From Alloboseaceae bacterium BT-24-1 (GTDB lineage: Bacteria; Pseudomonadota; Alphaproteobacteria; Rhizobiales; Beijerinckiaceae): a DNA stretch of 64,000 bases. Below the pieces are notes generated by a model. That model had not been told where the DNA came from. It was given only the letters and a program-made list of their open reading frames with translations, and did not search any database. The stretch is taken from assembly GCA_025846845.1 (NCBI GenBank), contig JAOYTL010000002.1, forward strand, positions 124,001 through 188,000. Direction: 5' to 3'. Positions within the stretch are counted from its first letter, which is position 1. Each line of letters begins with the position of its first letter. The translations under genes were made by a program, and so were the position numbers. Below are positions 15,477-25,674 of the stretch, one piece after another.

Positions 15477-16685
15477 TCAGGCGGCCTTCTTCGCCTTCTC
15501 CGCTTCCATCAATTCGACGAAGCGGGCGAAGAGGTAGTGGCTGTCCTGCGGGCCGGGCGAGGCCTCCGGATGGTGCTGGACGCTGAAGGCCGGGCGATCG
15601 TTCAAGGCGATGCCGCAATTGCTGCCATCGAAGAGCGAGACATGGGTCTCGGTCGCGTTGGCCGGCAGCGTCGCCGGATCGACGGCAAAGCCGTGGTTCA
15701 TCGAGACGATCTCGACCTTGCCGGTGGTCTTGTCCTGGACCGGATGATTGGCGCCGTGATGGCCCTGCTTCATCTTCAGGGTCTGGCCGCCGATGGCGAG
15801 GGCCAGCATCTGGTGGCCAAGGCAGATACCGAAGGTCGGGATATTCCGGTCCAGCAGTTCCCTGATCACCGGCACGGCATATTCGCCGGTTGCGGCCGGG
15901 TCACCCGGGCCGTTCGACAGGAAGACGCCGTCGGGATTGAGCGCGAGGATGTCCTTGGCGCTGGCGGTCGAGGGCACGACCTCGACCTCGCAGCCGGCCT
16001 TGGCGAGCAGGCGCAGGATGTTGCGCTTGACGCCGTAGTCGATGGCGACGACGCGATGGACTGCGCCTTCGCGCTTGCCGTAGCCGCGCGGCCACTGCCA
16101 GGGCGTCTCGTCCCAGTCATAGCGCTGGGTCGCGGCGACGAGCGGGACGAGGTCGAGCCCGGCCATGTCGGGCAGGGCGGCGGCCTCTTTTTTCAGGGCC
16201 TCGATATCGAAATTGCCGGCGGGATCATGGGCGATGACGGCGTTGGGCATGCCGTTCTCGCGGATCAGCGTGGTCAGCGCCCGGGTGTCGACGCCGCAGA
16301 TGCCGACGATGTTGCGGGCCTTGAGCCAGGCATCGAGATGCTTGGCCGCGCGCCAGTTCGAGGGCTGCGTGACCTCGGCATGCAGCACGATGCCGCGCAC
16401 GCCAGAGGCGGCGGCAGCGTTCACCGTCTCGGTGTCCTCCTCGTTGACGCCGACATTGCCGATATGCGGGAAGGTGAAGGTGATGATCTGCCCGGCATAG
16501 GACGGATCGGTCAGGATCTCCTGATAGCCGGTCATCGCCGTGTTGAAACAGACCTCGCCGGGCGCCTGCGCGATCGCGCCGAGGCCGAAGCCTTCGAGCA
16601 CGGTACCGTCGGCCAGCACCAGCACGGCAGTCGCGCGTGGCTCGCTCCAGCCCTGGGAGGCGGGGTTTCCTTCGTGAGCGGTCAT
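15477..16685 (-). CDS. carA: Carbamoyl-phosphate synthase small (glutaminase) subunit
   Basis: A 402-residue glutamine amidotransferase subunit that supplies ammonia for carbamoyl phosphate in arginine and pyrimidine synthesis. The N-terminal CPSase domain includes LADGTVLEGFGLG and EVCFNTAMTGYQEILTDPSY. The class I glutaminase triad is visible in GICLGHQMLALA (nucleophile Cys) and SVQHHPEASPGP (His, Glu). Length is normal. carB is not in the window, so the operon is split here, as is usual in Hyphomicrobiales. It is divergent from yqeY, 134 bp apart. Confidence 0.95.
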   Translation of the reverse strand: MTAHEGNPASQGWSEPRATAVLVLADGTVLEGFGLGAIAQAPGEVCFNTAMTGYQEILTDPSYAGQIITFTFPHIGNVGVNEEDTETVNAAAASGVRGIVLHAEVTQPSNWRAAKHLDAWLKARNIVGICGVDTRALTTLIRENGMPNAVIAHDPAGNFDIEALKKEAAALPDMAGLDLVPLVAATQRYDWDETPWQWPRGYGKREGAVHRVVAIDYGVKRNILRLLAKAGCEVEVVPSTASAKDILALNPDGVFLSNGPGDPAATGEYAVPVIRELLDRNIPTFGICLGHQMLALAIGGQTLKMKQGHHGANHPVQDKTTGKVEIVSMNHGFAVDPATLPANATETHVSLFDGSNCGIALNDRPAFSVQHHPEASPGPQDSHYLFARFVELMEAEKAKKAA

Positions 16686-16819
16686 GTCTATGTCTCGTCC
16701 AGGCCGCTGGAAGCTGCGGCAAGCGTGAAGGCTGCGCGCGGGTGGCGCTGCCGGTCTGGAGCGCGAGCCTTAATCAGGCGCCCGCGCTCCGTCAATGAAC
16801 GAAGAAGGTTTGTACCATC

Positions 16820-17281
16820 ATGTCCAACCTGCGCGAGCAGTTCACCGCCGACCTGAAGACCGCGATGAAGGCCGGCGAGAAGGGCAAGGTCTCGACCATT
16901 CGCCTGGTCCAGGCGGCACTGAAGGACAAGGACATCGAGGCACGCGGAGCCGGCAAGGGCGAGGCGACGCCGGACGAAATCCTCGCTCTGCTGCAGAAGA
17001 TGATCAAGCAGCGCCAGGAATCGATCGCGATCTACGATGCCAACAGCCGGCCGGAACTGGCTGACGGCGAGCGCGCCGAGGTCGCGGTGATCTCCGCCTA
17101 TCTGCCGAAGCAGATGAGCGACGAGGAGATCAAGGCGGCGATCGAAGAGGTCATCGCCGAGACCGGCGCGGCGTCCGTCAAGGACATGGGCAAGGTCATC
17201 GGCGCCCTGCGCGGCGCCTATGCCGGCCAGATGGATTTCGCCAAGGTCTCACCTATGGTGAAGCAACTGCTCGGCGGCTGA
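16820..17281 (+). CDS. yqeY: GatB/YqeY domain protein
   Basis: A 153-residue YqeY protein, homologous to the C-terminal tRNA-contact domain of GatB (amidotransferase). Typical segments are TIRLVQAALKDKDIEARG, ILALLQKMIKQRQESI, EVAVISAYLPKQMSDEEI and a C-terminal GKVIGALRGAYAGQMDFAKVS. The role of free-standing YqeY is uncertain; a tRNA-binding function is assumed from GatB. Placement between carA and dnaG-rpoD is typical of Hyphomicrobiales. Its final 18 codons are duplicated 656 bp downstream. Confidence 0.9.
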   Translation: MSNLREQFTADLKTAMKAGEKGKVSTIRLVQAALKDKDIEARGAGKGEATPDEILALLQKMIKQRQESIAIYDANSRPELADGERAEVAVISAYLPKQMSDEEIKAAIEEVIAETGAASVKDMGKVIGALRGAYAGQMDFAKVSPMVKQLLGG

Positions 17282-17319
17282 TCGGTAGACTCAACCTTGC
17301 CATGCAGCGGAGCCGGCCG

Positions 17320-17814
17320 GTGTCGAAGCTGAGATTTATCGCGGCGCTCGCCGCGCTGAGTTTCGCCCTGGCAAGCCCTGCTTGGCAGGTGAAGGCCGGC
17401 GAATGGCGGTGGGCCAAGTTCTCCCATATGGGAGGTCCCGCTGCTGGTGTGGTTACTGGCGAAGGCGCGCAGCTGACCTTCAACTGTTACGGCGATTCCG
17501 CACCTTCTCCGTTCCGTGGCCCGCACCTGATGGGGCTGCTGCCATCAGCGAAACGCGCGGATCCATCATCCGTGCTCGAGATTCTGATCGACAACAGGGC
17601 TGTCCAGATTCCTGTCGAGTTCATGGAGTACGATGGCGCTGTAGCTTTTGTCTGGAGGCCCGATCCGAAATTCGATCTCGGCCGGATGAAGTCGGTGATC
17701 ACCGATTTGCGCGGCGCGCGGCAGATCGAGCTGCGCGTCACCGATGTTTCGGCCAGGCTTCCGGTTGACGGGGCGGTCGAGGCCTTGTCGGGTGATCCGC
17801 TGCAGTGTCCATAG
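17320..17814 (+). CDS. Secreted protein of unknown function, paralogue 1
   Basis: I do not recognise the family. The product is about 164 residues with a signal peptide ending near WQVKAG, and a mature part with two cysteines (FNCYG and the C-terminal GDPLQCP) likely to be disulfide-bonded. GTG 17320 is chosen because the protein then begins with SK in line with the paralogue at 17996; an in-frame ATG at 17302 adds six residues. It shares MGxxxAGVxxxxGxxLTFxC, a P(H/Y)LM segment, and TxLPxDGAVEALxGDPLxCP-type ends with the 17996 gene. Lower GC and more mixed codons than its neighbours suggest relaxed constraint. Part of a tandem duplication with the yqeY 3' end. Confidence 0.65.
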   Translation: MSKLRFIAALAALSFALASPAWQVKAGEWRWAKFSHMGGPAAGVVTGEGAQLTFNCYGDSAPSPFRGPHLMGLLPSAKRADPSSVLEILIDNRAVQIPVEFMEYDGAVAFVWRPDPKFDLGRMKSVITDLRGARQIELRVTDVSARLPVDGAVEALSGDPLQCP

Positions 17815-17881
17815 CGAGCCTTGCTCGCGGCGCATGGCTCGTGCGCTGCGTCACCGCTCCTCGACGGCGCCGAACATGTGG

Positions 17882-17937
17882 CCCAGATGGATTTCGCCAA
17901 GGTCTCACCTATGGTAAAGCATCTGTTGGGCGGCTGA
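17882..17937 (+). pseudogene. Duplicated 3' end of yqeY
   Basis: 56 bp that repeat the last part of yqeY (17226-17281) at an offset of exactly 656 bp. The copy still reads QMDFAKVSPMVKHLLGG then TGA, in the same frame, with Gln to His as the only visible residue change and a few silent changes. It has no start and no upstream yqeY sequence, so it is a remnant. It marks the left edge of the second copy of a tandemly duplicated block that also carried the secreted-protein gene. Confidence 0.85.
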
Positions 17938-17995
17938 TCAGCGGCGGCAGTTTCGCCATATCGATGGGGCAGCGCTTCGGCAAAGGAGGCTTCCG

Positions 17996-18493
17996 ATGTC
18001 GAAACAGTTGATCGCTGTGGTCGCGCTCGGACTGGCCTTGCAGAGCTCGGCTGCGCTCGCCCAGTCGGAAGGTTGGGGTACCGGCTACCAGATGGGCACG
18101 TCCTATGCCGGGGTGAGCGGCGCCGATGGCACGCGGCTCACCTTCTATTGCGGGGATCCGGCGGCGGCCCGCGCCAACCCGGCGATTGCGGCCGGCCCTT
18201 ATCTAATGGCGGTTCTGCCCAAGACGCAGCTCAAGGACGCCTTGCCGTCGGCGATCGAGATCGTGGCCGACGGCAAGGCGGTGCGCGTGCCGGTCAAGGC
18301 GCAATCGGGCGTCGATGAGGTCGAGCTGACCTGGACACCCGACGAGGGATTCGGCGTCATGCAGATGAGGCCGGTGGTGGCGAGCCTGCGCGCGGCGACG
18401 CGGATCGAGTTGCGCGCTGCGGACGCTTCGGTCCTGCTGCCGACGGATGGCGTGGCGAAGGCCCTGACTGGCGATCCGCTGAGCTGCCCTTAG
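17996..18493 (+). CDS. Secreted protein of unknown function, paralogue 2
   Basis: A 165-residue exported protein with a clear signal peptide (residues 1-22, cleavage after ALAQ) and two cysteines (FYCGD and C-terminal LSCP). It aligns along its length with the 17320 gene product but is much diverged. AAAGGAGG stands before the ATG, so expression is likely strong. It arose by a tandem duplication that also copied the end of yqeY. No domain or catalytic motif is apparent; a periplasmic binding or structural role is possible. Confidence 0.75.
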   Translation: MSKQLIAVVALGLALQSSAALAQSEGWGTGYQMGTSYAGVSGADGTRLTFYCGDPAAARANPAIAAGPYLMAVLPKTQLKDALPSAIEIVADGKAVRVPVKAQSGVDEVELTWTPDEGFGVMQMRPVVASLRAATRIELRAADASVLLPTDGVAKALTGDPLSCP

Positions 18494-18503
18494 GGCCGGC
18501 TGC

Positions 18504-18920
18504 CTACGGCGAATAGCTCGTGCGCTGCATCACCCTCTCCTCGATCGCGCCGACCATGCGGCCGTGCTCTGCGGCGCTGCTGTCCTTGATCCTGGACCAT
18601 TCCGCATCCTGCATGAAGCGGGCCCAGCGCTCGCGCATCGTCGCCTCGTTCGGCCAGCGCAGGACATAGACGAACTCGGTGCGGTCCTTGGCCTTGGCCT
18701 CCCACATCGCCGCGATGTCGAAGCCATAGGTCTTCATGATGCGGGCGGCATGGTCGCGGAAGCGGGCGTGGAAGGCCTCCTTGTTGCTGTCGAAGATCTC
18801 GTAGATGCGCAATTGCTCGATCATGGTCGCTCGCTCGGTCGCTGAGGCAGGGATGGCGAAGGCGGCCGCCGCGGTGAACGCGGCCGCAAGCAAGGCTAAT
18901 CGCCGGATTGGGCGGTGCAT
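18504..18920 (-). CDS. Exported NIPSNAP-family protein
   Basis: A 138-residue protein: signal peptide about 1-27 (FAIPASA), then a ferredoxin-like alpha/beta NIPSNAP domain (IEQLRIYEI, AFHARFRDHAARIMKTYGFDI, FVYVLRWPNEATMRERW). Function of bacterial NIPSNAP proteins is poorly known. It lies 76 bp downstream of the LysR gene on the same strand and is convergent with the secreted paralogue 2 (10 bp apart). An AT-rich patch at 18978-18993 could carry its promoter. Confidence 0.75.
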   Translation of the reverse strand: MHRPIRRLALLAAAFTAAAAFAIPASATERATMIEQLRIYEIFDSNKEAFHARFRDHAARIMKTYGFDIAAMWEAKAKDRTEFVYVLRWPNEATMRERWARFMQDAEWSRIKDSSAAEHGRMVGAIEERVMQRTSYSP

Positions 18921-18996
18921 GAGCTGAAGCTCCTCGGCTATTGCTGTGCGAGGAGCCTGCCTGCCTGGCTGCTCTCAGTAAAATATATTGTTCGTT

Positions 18997-19923
18997 CTAG
19001 TTCGATATGCCCTGCATATCGCTGGCTGCCTGCCGGAGCACGGCGAGGAAATTGTCGCGCGCCGGGGAACTGCGGGTCGCATCCCAGGCGGCGATCAGCT
19101 CGACATGCGCCATCTCGGGGGGTGCCTCGACCGCGATTGGCCGGAAGGCGACGCCGGTGCGCGGCATCAGCGCCAGCGAGGCCGGGATCAGCGCGACTCC
19201 GAGCCCGCTCGCGACCAGGCTGGCGACGGTCTGCATCTGGCGGGCTTCCTGGACGATGCGCGGCGAAAAGCCGGCGAGCCGACAGAGACCGATGATCTGG
19301 TCGTGGAAGCCGATGCCGAGCTGGCGCGGCGTGCCGATGAAATCGTCGCCAGCGAGAGCGGCGAGGGCGATGGTCTTGCGTCCCGCGAGCGCGTGATCAT
19401 CCGGCAGGGCGGCCAGGATCGGTTCGCGCAGCAGGCATTCGCTGGCGAGCTGCGCGACCATGATGCCGGGCTGGCGCATCAGGCCGATATCGGCCTCGCC
19501 CGCAGTGATCGCCGCGAGCTGCTCGCCGGTGGTCGCTTCGCGCAGGATGAGCTCGATGCCGGGGAATTGCGCGCGGAAACGGCGCAGCGCCAATGGCAAG
19601 AGGTCGTGGGCTGTGCCGACGAAGGTGATCGAGAGCCGGCCGGCTTGGCCAGCGGCGACAGCCTGCGCCTCCCTGATGCCGTCGTCGAGCTGGGCGAGGA
19701 CGCGCCGGGCGGTAACGAGGAAGGCCGCACCAGCCGGTGTGAGCGCGACGCTGCGGTTGCTGCGCTCGAATAAGCGGAGGCCGAGCGAATCCTCGAGCTT
19801 GCGGATCGCTTGGCTGAGTGGGGGCTGCGCCATATGCAGCCGCTCGGCCGCGCGGTGGAAATTCAGCTCCTGCGCGACGGCGATGAACTGGCGCAGCAGC
19901 CGCGTCTCGATCTGAGGGGGCAT
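18997..19923 (-). CDS. LysR family transcriptional regulator
   Basis: A 308-residue LysR protein with helix-turn-helix IAVAQELNFHRAAERLHMAQPPLSQAI and wing FERSNRSVALTPAG; the effector domain has the FVGTAHDLLPLALRRF pattern of the CbnR/BenM-like group, usually responsive to aromatic or dicarboxylic compounds. Its ATG shares one base with the stop of vapC (TGATG), so its translation may be coupled to the toxin-antitoxin operon. The next gene downstream, NIPSNAP, is a possible target. Confidence 0.85.
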   Translation of the reverse strand: MPPQIETRLLRQFIAVAQELNFHRAAERLHMAQPPLSQAIRKLEDSLGLRLFERSNRSVALTPAGAAFLVTARRVLAQLDDGIREAQAVAAGQAGRLSITFVGTAHDLLPLALRRFRAQFPGIELILREATTGEQLAAITAGEADIGLMRQPGIMVAQLASECLLREPILAALPDDHALAGRKTIALAALAGDDFIGTPRQLGIGFHDQIIGLCRLAGFSPRIVQEARQMQTVASLVASGLGVALIPASLALMPRTGVAFRPIAVEAPPEMAHVELIAAWDATRSSPARDNFLAVLRQAASDMQGISN

Positions 19924-20309
19924 CAGGCCCGCTCGATATCGGTCTGCGTGAAGTCCTCACCCTTGTAGAGCAGCGGCCAACCGCGGGACTTGGCCAGTGC
20001 ATACGCGGCGCAGTCGCCCATGTTCAGCTTGGCGGGATGGCGGCCCTTGCCGAAACGGCGATAGGCGTCGAAGGCGAGATCGACATCTTCACCTTCGAAC
20101 GGCACGACCTCGATCTGCCAACGAGACAGCAGATTCGTCAGCAGGATCGTTTCCAGGCCACGGCCGAGCTCGATGACGAGACGTGCTTCCAGCAGGTTGG
20201 TCGCCGAGATGCAGCGGCGAGAGGCGAGGGCAATACGTTCGAGCAGAGCTGAAGCATCGTGCTCACCGGTAAGAATCGCGACGACTGCCGAGGCGTCGAT
20301 GACGATCAT
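19923..20309 (-). CDS. vapC: VapC-type PIN-domain ribonuclease toxin
   Basis: A 128-residue PIN-domain protein of a type II toxin-antitoxin pair. Acidic active-site residues are visible in MIVIDASAVVAIL (Asp5), NLLEARLV (Glu), MGDCAAYALAK (Asp) and KGEDFTQTDI (Asp), which together bind Mg for RNA cleavage. The ATG at 20309 is fixed by an ATGA overlap with the vapB stop. Its own stop overlaps the start of a LysR gene. The active-site set is complete, so the toxin is probably functional. Confidence 0.9.
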   Translation of the reverse strand: MIVIDASAVVAILTGEHDASALLERIALASRRCISATNLLEARLVIELGRGLETILLTNLLSRWQIEVVPFEGEDVDLAFDAYRRFGKGRHPAKLNMGDCAAYALAKSRGWPLLYKGEDFTQTDIERA

Positions 20310-20584
20310 CCCCACATGCCGTTCTCGTCATAGCCGACGATGTCGTCCATCTCCTGCTTGGTCATGGACCGCTCCGCCGGCTTGATATCGTGCTTGCGAT
20401 AGAAGTCTTGCAGCCACTCCTGTGCTTCCGCTATCCGCCGCGCCTTCTCTTCCTCGGACAATTCATCCTTGTCGAGTTCGCTCCTGACGGCCATGCGCAC
20501 GGCCTCGGTCAAGCTGAGACCGCGTTGGCGTGCCAGCTGGCGTACGACCTTCTCGGTTTCGGGATCCTTGATGTTGAGCGCCAC
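20306..20584 (-). CDS. vapB: VapB-type antitoxin
   Basis: A 92-residue antitoxin of the Rv0623-like VapB class. The N-terminal LNIKDPETEKVVRQLARQRGLSLTEAV is a ribbon-helix-helix-like DNA-binding segment, and the C-terminal part is charged and suited to wrap the toxin. The start codon is GTG at 20584. It is translationally coupled to vapC. Such pairs usually repress their own promoter; the 124-bp interval to dnaG would carry it. Confidence 0.85.
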   Translation of the reverse strand: MALNIKDPETEKVVRQLARQRGLSLTEAVRMAVRSELDKDELSEEEKARRIAEAQEWLQDFYRKHDIKPAERSMTKQEMDDIVGYDENGMWG

Positions 20585-20707
20585 GGCTTTCTTCCTTTTG
20601 GGCGACTTTCTTTATCATGTGGGGCTTGCTGTGGATATGGGCCATAAGCCCGGCGATGGCGGCTTGGGCGGTTGGCAAGCGGGCCCGCAGCGGCCAGATA
20701 GGGAGCC

Positions 20708-22600
20708 ATGAAGTTCCCGCCCTCCGTCCTCGAGGAGATCAAGGCGCGGCTGCCAGTCTCGGCGGTCGTGGGCAAGCGCGTGCGCCTCGCCAAGGCCGGC
20801 CGCGAGTGGAAGGGGCTCTCGCCCTTCAACGCCGAGAAGACGCCGTCCTTCTTCGTCAACGACCAGAAGGGCTCGTTCTTCGATTTCTCCTCCGGCAAGA
20901 ACGGCGACATCTTCAAGTTCGTGATGGAGACCGAGGGGCTGTCCTTCCCCGAGGCCGTCGAGAAGCTCGCCTCGGAAGCCGGTGTCGTCCTGCCGAAAGT
21001 CTCCGTCGAGGCGCAGGTCCAGGAGGAGAAGCGCAAGGGGCTGCACGAGGTCGTCGAGCTCGCGGCGCGCTTCTTCGAGGCTGAGCTGCAATCCGAGCGC
21101 GGCGGGCTGGCGCGGCGCTACCTGTCGGGGCGCGGGCTGGAAGGCCAGGCGCGCCAGCTCTTCCGCATGGGCTATGCGCCGCCTGACCGATTCGCGCTGC
21201 GCGACCATCTCGCGGGCAAGGGCGTCGGTGCGGATGCGATGATGGAGACCGGGCTCCTGGTGCATGGCGAGGAGATCGCCGTGCCGTATGACCGCTTCCG
21301 CGACCGGGTCATGTTCCCGATCCACGATGCGCGCGGCCGGGTCATCGCCTTCGGCGGCCGGGCGATGAGCGCCGATGTCCCCGCGAAATACCTGAACTCG
21401 CCGGAGACACCGCTCTTCCACAAGGGCGGGCTGCTGTTCAACCATCACAATGCCCGGAAAGCTGCGCACGACACCGGCCAGGTGATCGTGGTCGAGGGTT
21501 ATGTCGACGTCATCGCCATGACGCTCGCCGGCTTCCCGCAGGTGGTGGCGCCGCTCGGTACGGCGCTGACCGAGGATCAGCTTGCGCTGCTCTGGCGCAT
21601 GGCGGGCGAGCCGGTGATCTGCCTCGATGGCGACAAGGCCGGCCGCAAGGCGGCGGGCCGGGCGATCGATCTTGCCTTGCCGATGCTCGAGCCGGGCCGC
21701 TCGCTGTCTTTCGCGCTGCTGCCGGAGGGGCAGGACCCCGACGATCTCGCCCGCTCGGGTGGCAAGCAGGCGGTCGCCGAGGTGATCGGGGCGGCAAAGC
21801 CGCTGGTCGACATGCTCTGGTCCCGCGAGTTCGAGGCGAGCCAGCTCGATACGCCCGAGCGGCGCGCCGCTTTCGAGCGCAGGCTGAAGGAACCGCTCGG
21901 CCTGATCCGCGACGAGGCGACGCGCCGGCATTATCGCCGTGAAATCGACGAGCGGCTCGGTCAGCTCTTCGCTCCGGCACCGCAGCAGGAGCGGTTCGAG
22001 GGGCGCCGGCAGGGCGGATTCGGCGGCAATGCGCGTGGCGGGCGCGGTTTTCCGCGCGGCCCGGAGAGGCAGCCGCTGTCGCAGGTGCGCGCAAGTCCGC
22101 AGCTCACCAACTCGCCGCTGATGCAGCGCCGGCATGGCGAGAATCCCCGCGAGGCCTTCATTCTGCTGGCGCTCGCGAGCCATGCGGACCTGGTCATGCG
22201 CTGCGTCGACGAGATCGCCGAGCTCGCGCTCGACGGGCTGGCCGCCGAGCGTTTCCGCCAGGCGCTGCTCGAAGCGGCCTTCGATGGCAGCTTCGACCAG
22301 GAGGCGTTCGGGCGCAGGCTGGAGCAGACCCGGGTGGCCGAGGCGAGGGCGGCGCTGCTCGCCGTAACCCAGCCGGCCGAGCGGCTGAAACTCCTGCAAA
22401 CGGCTGATCTGGAATCGGTTTTTGATTCGATTCGTCAGGCTCTCGTCTTGCATCATCGCGCACGAACGCTACATAGCGAGCTGAAGGCAGCCGAACGCGC
22501 ATTGGCTGACGAACCAACGGAAGCCAATTTCGCCTGGATGAAGGACGTCAAGGCCCGCCTCGAAGCAGTCGAGGGGACCGAGGCCAATCCCGAGGACTGA
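20708..22600 (+). CDS. dnaG: DNA primase, zinc ligands replaced
   Basis: A 630-residue primase that makes RNA primers for replication. The fold is complete: N-terminal zinc-ribbon-like domain (1-100), catalytic RPD core with LNSPETPLFHKG, TOPRIM VVEGYVDVIAMTLAGF and CLDGDKAGRKAAGRAID, and a C-terminal DnaB-binding helical region. The CHC2-type zinc site is degenerate: aligned with E. coli DnaG, C40, H43, C61 and C64 become S38, N41, D59 and S62, while the surrounding SPFNAEKTPSF is kept. The domain therefore probably folds without zinc. It stands directly upstream of rpoD, as in the classical macromolecular-synthesis operon without rpsU. Confidence 0.95.
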   Translation: MKFPPSVLEEIKARLPVSAVVGKRVRLAKAGREWKGLSPFNAEKTPSFFVNDQKGSFFDFSSGKNGDIFKFVMETEGLSFPEAVEKLASEAGVVLPKVSVEAQVQEEKRKGLHEVVELAARFFEAELQSERGGLARRYLSGRGLEGQARQLFRMGYAPPDRFALRDHLAGKGVGADAMMETGLLVHGEEIAVPYDRFRDRVMFPIHDARGRVIAFGGRAMSADVPAKYLNSPETPLFHKGGLLFNHHNARKAAHDTGQVIVVEGYVDVIAMTLAGFPQVVAPLGTALTEDQLALLWRMAGEPVICLDGDKAGRKAAGRAIDLALPMLEPGRSLSFALLPEGQDPDDLARSGGKQAVAEVIGAAKPLVDMLWSREFEASQLDTPERRAAFERRLKEPLGLIRDEATRRHYRREIDERLGQLFAPAPQQERFEGRRQGGFGGNARGGRGFPRGPERQPLSQVRASPQLTNSPLMQRRHGENPREAFILLALASHADLVMRCVDEIAELALDGLAAERFRQALLEAAFDGSFDQEAFGRRLEQTRVAEARAALLAVTQPAERLKLLQTADLESVFDSIRQALVLHHRARTLHSELKAAERALADEPTEANFAWMKDVKARLEAVEGTEANPED

Positions 22601-22794
22601 CCAGGCTGGCTGCTTTGCTCGTTCGTCGGCAGATCCGGGGTGACTTTCGAGATGGTGCACGATTCATCAACGATGGTCGGCGCTATCTGTGACGGATGAG
22701 TAGGTTGGGGTGCGCGGCAGCAACGGCAGCCGCGGCGCCCTTTTCTGCGTCGGAGCGGCTGCATCCGACGCGCAAGATGGCGGAGCGCTGATTT

Positions 22795-24807
<2,013 letters not shown>

Positions 24808-24818
24808 ATACGTTGTGA

Positions 24819-24838
24819 CGGGGCGCTTCGGCGCCCCG
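24819..24838 (+). terminator. Terminator hairpin after rpoD
   Basis: CGGGGCGC, a TTCG tetraloop, and GCGCCCCG form a perfect 8-bp stem 12 nt after the rpoD stop. It lacks a T run, so it may need Rho or may act as a 3'-end stabiliser, but the UUCG loop and position make a transcript end likely. Confidence 0.7.
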
Positions 24839-24948
24839 TGGCGTATCTGGGAGCGCACTGTCGCCAGCGGAGGCGATGATCGAAGGGCGAGATCGGTATG
24901 GCATTGATGCCGCCTGCAGCCGCGGCTGCGCTCTGAGCGCCGACTGAC

Positions 24949-25656
24949 ATGCCACGTCCAGCCAACTATCTGCTCCTCGCGATCAGCCTGCTGTTCACGG
25001 TCGCCGGTATCGCCATGGTCGCGACCGGATCGCGCGACGGCTGGCAGGTGCTGGCGTTCTTCGGCGTCTGCACGGTCGTTGCGGTCGTGCAGCTGTGGCC
25101 GCAACTGTTGCGATCCGAGGCGCTCGACGCCGATGCGTTGCTTGCCCGGTTTCCCGGGCCCGTGACCCTGCGGAGCGGTCGCAAGCGCAACCTGATCATG
25201 GCGGCTGCCTCGGCTGGGTTCGCCTTCGGCATCGGGGCACTTCTGCAGCGTGCCGATGCGGAGCTGTCGACGAGGGTCATGCTATGGGCCGGGGTGCTTC
25301 TGTTCGGCGGCGGCGCGCCTCTCCTGCTCCTCATGGCCTTCAAAGGCACACCGATCATGCTCAGCGCCGACGATCTGACGTTGGTGACGCTCCATCGACG
25401 TCACGCGATGCGCTGGGCTGACCTGAGCAATTTCGCCGCGGTCCGGCTGCCGCCCGCCGGCACGCCGATGGTGGCGTTCGACTATGGTCCGGCCGATGGG
25501 ACCAGGCTTGCGAGTGCCAATCGCCACCTGATCGGGCGCAATTCAGCCCTGCCGGATCAATTCGATCTGGCGCCGGCAGAGCTGGCCTTGCTCTTGTCCA
25601 GCTGGCGCGAGCGGGCGCTGGAAGCGGCGCCGGCTCCGCCCTCAGCAAGGAGCTGA
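24949..25656 (+). CDS. Membrane protein of unknown function, STM3941-like
   Basis: A 235-residue protein with two N-terminal transmembrane segments (about 7-26, 30-50) and two more near the middle (about 80-100, 108-130), followed by a cytosolic PH-like beta domain (MLSADDLTLVTLHRRHAMRWADLSNFAAV). This resembles the STM3941-type family of membrane-anchored PH-like proteins, which has no settled function. No neighbour shares its direction closely. The call is by general architecture only. Confidence 0.55.
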   Translation: MPRPANYLLLAISLLFTVAGIAMVATGSRDGWQVLAFFGVCTVVAVVQLWPQLLRSEALDADALLARFPGPVTLRSGRKRNLIMAAASAGFAFGIGALLQRADAELSTRVMLWAGVLLFGGGAPLLLLMAFKGTPIMLSADDLTLVTLHRRHAMRWADLSNFAAVRLPPAGTPMVAFDYGPADGTRLASANRHLIGRNSALPDQFDLAPAELALLLSSWRERALEAAPAPPSARS

Positions 25657-25674
25657 GGCGCTTTTTGAATCGTG

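Noticed and set aside
17302..17319. ATG 17302 as start of secreted paralogue 1
   Set aside because: Homology with the 17996 product starts at GTG 17320; kept only as an alternative.
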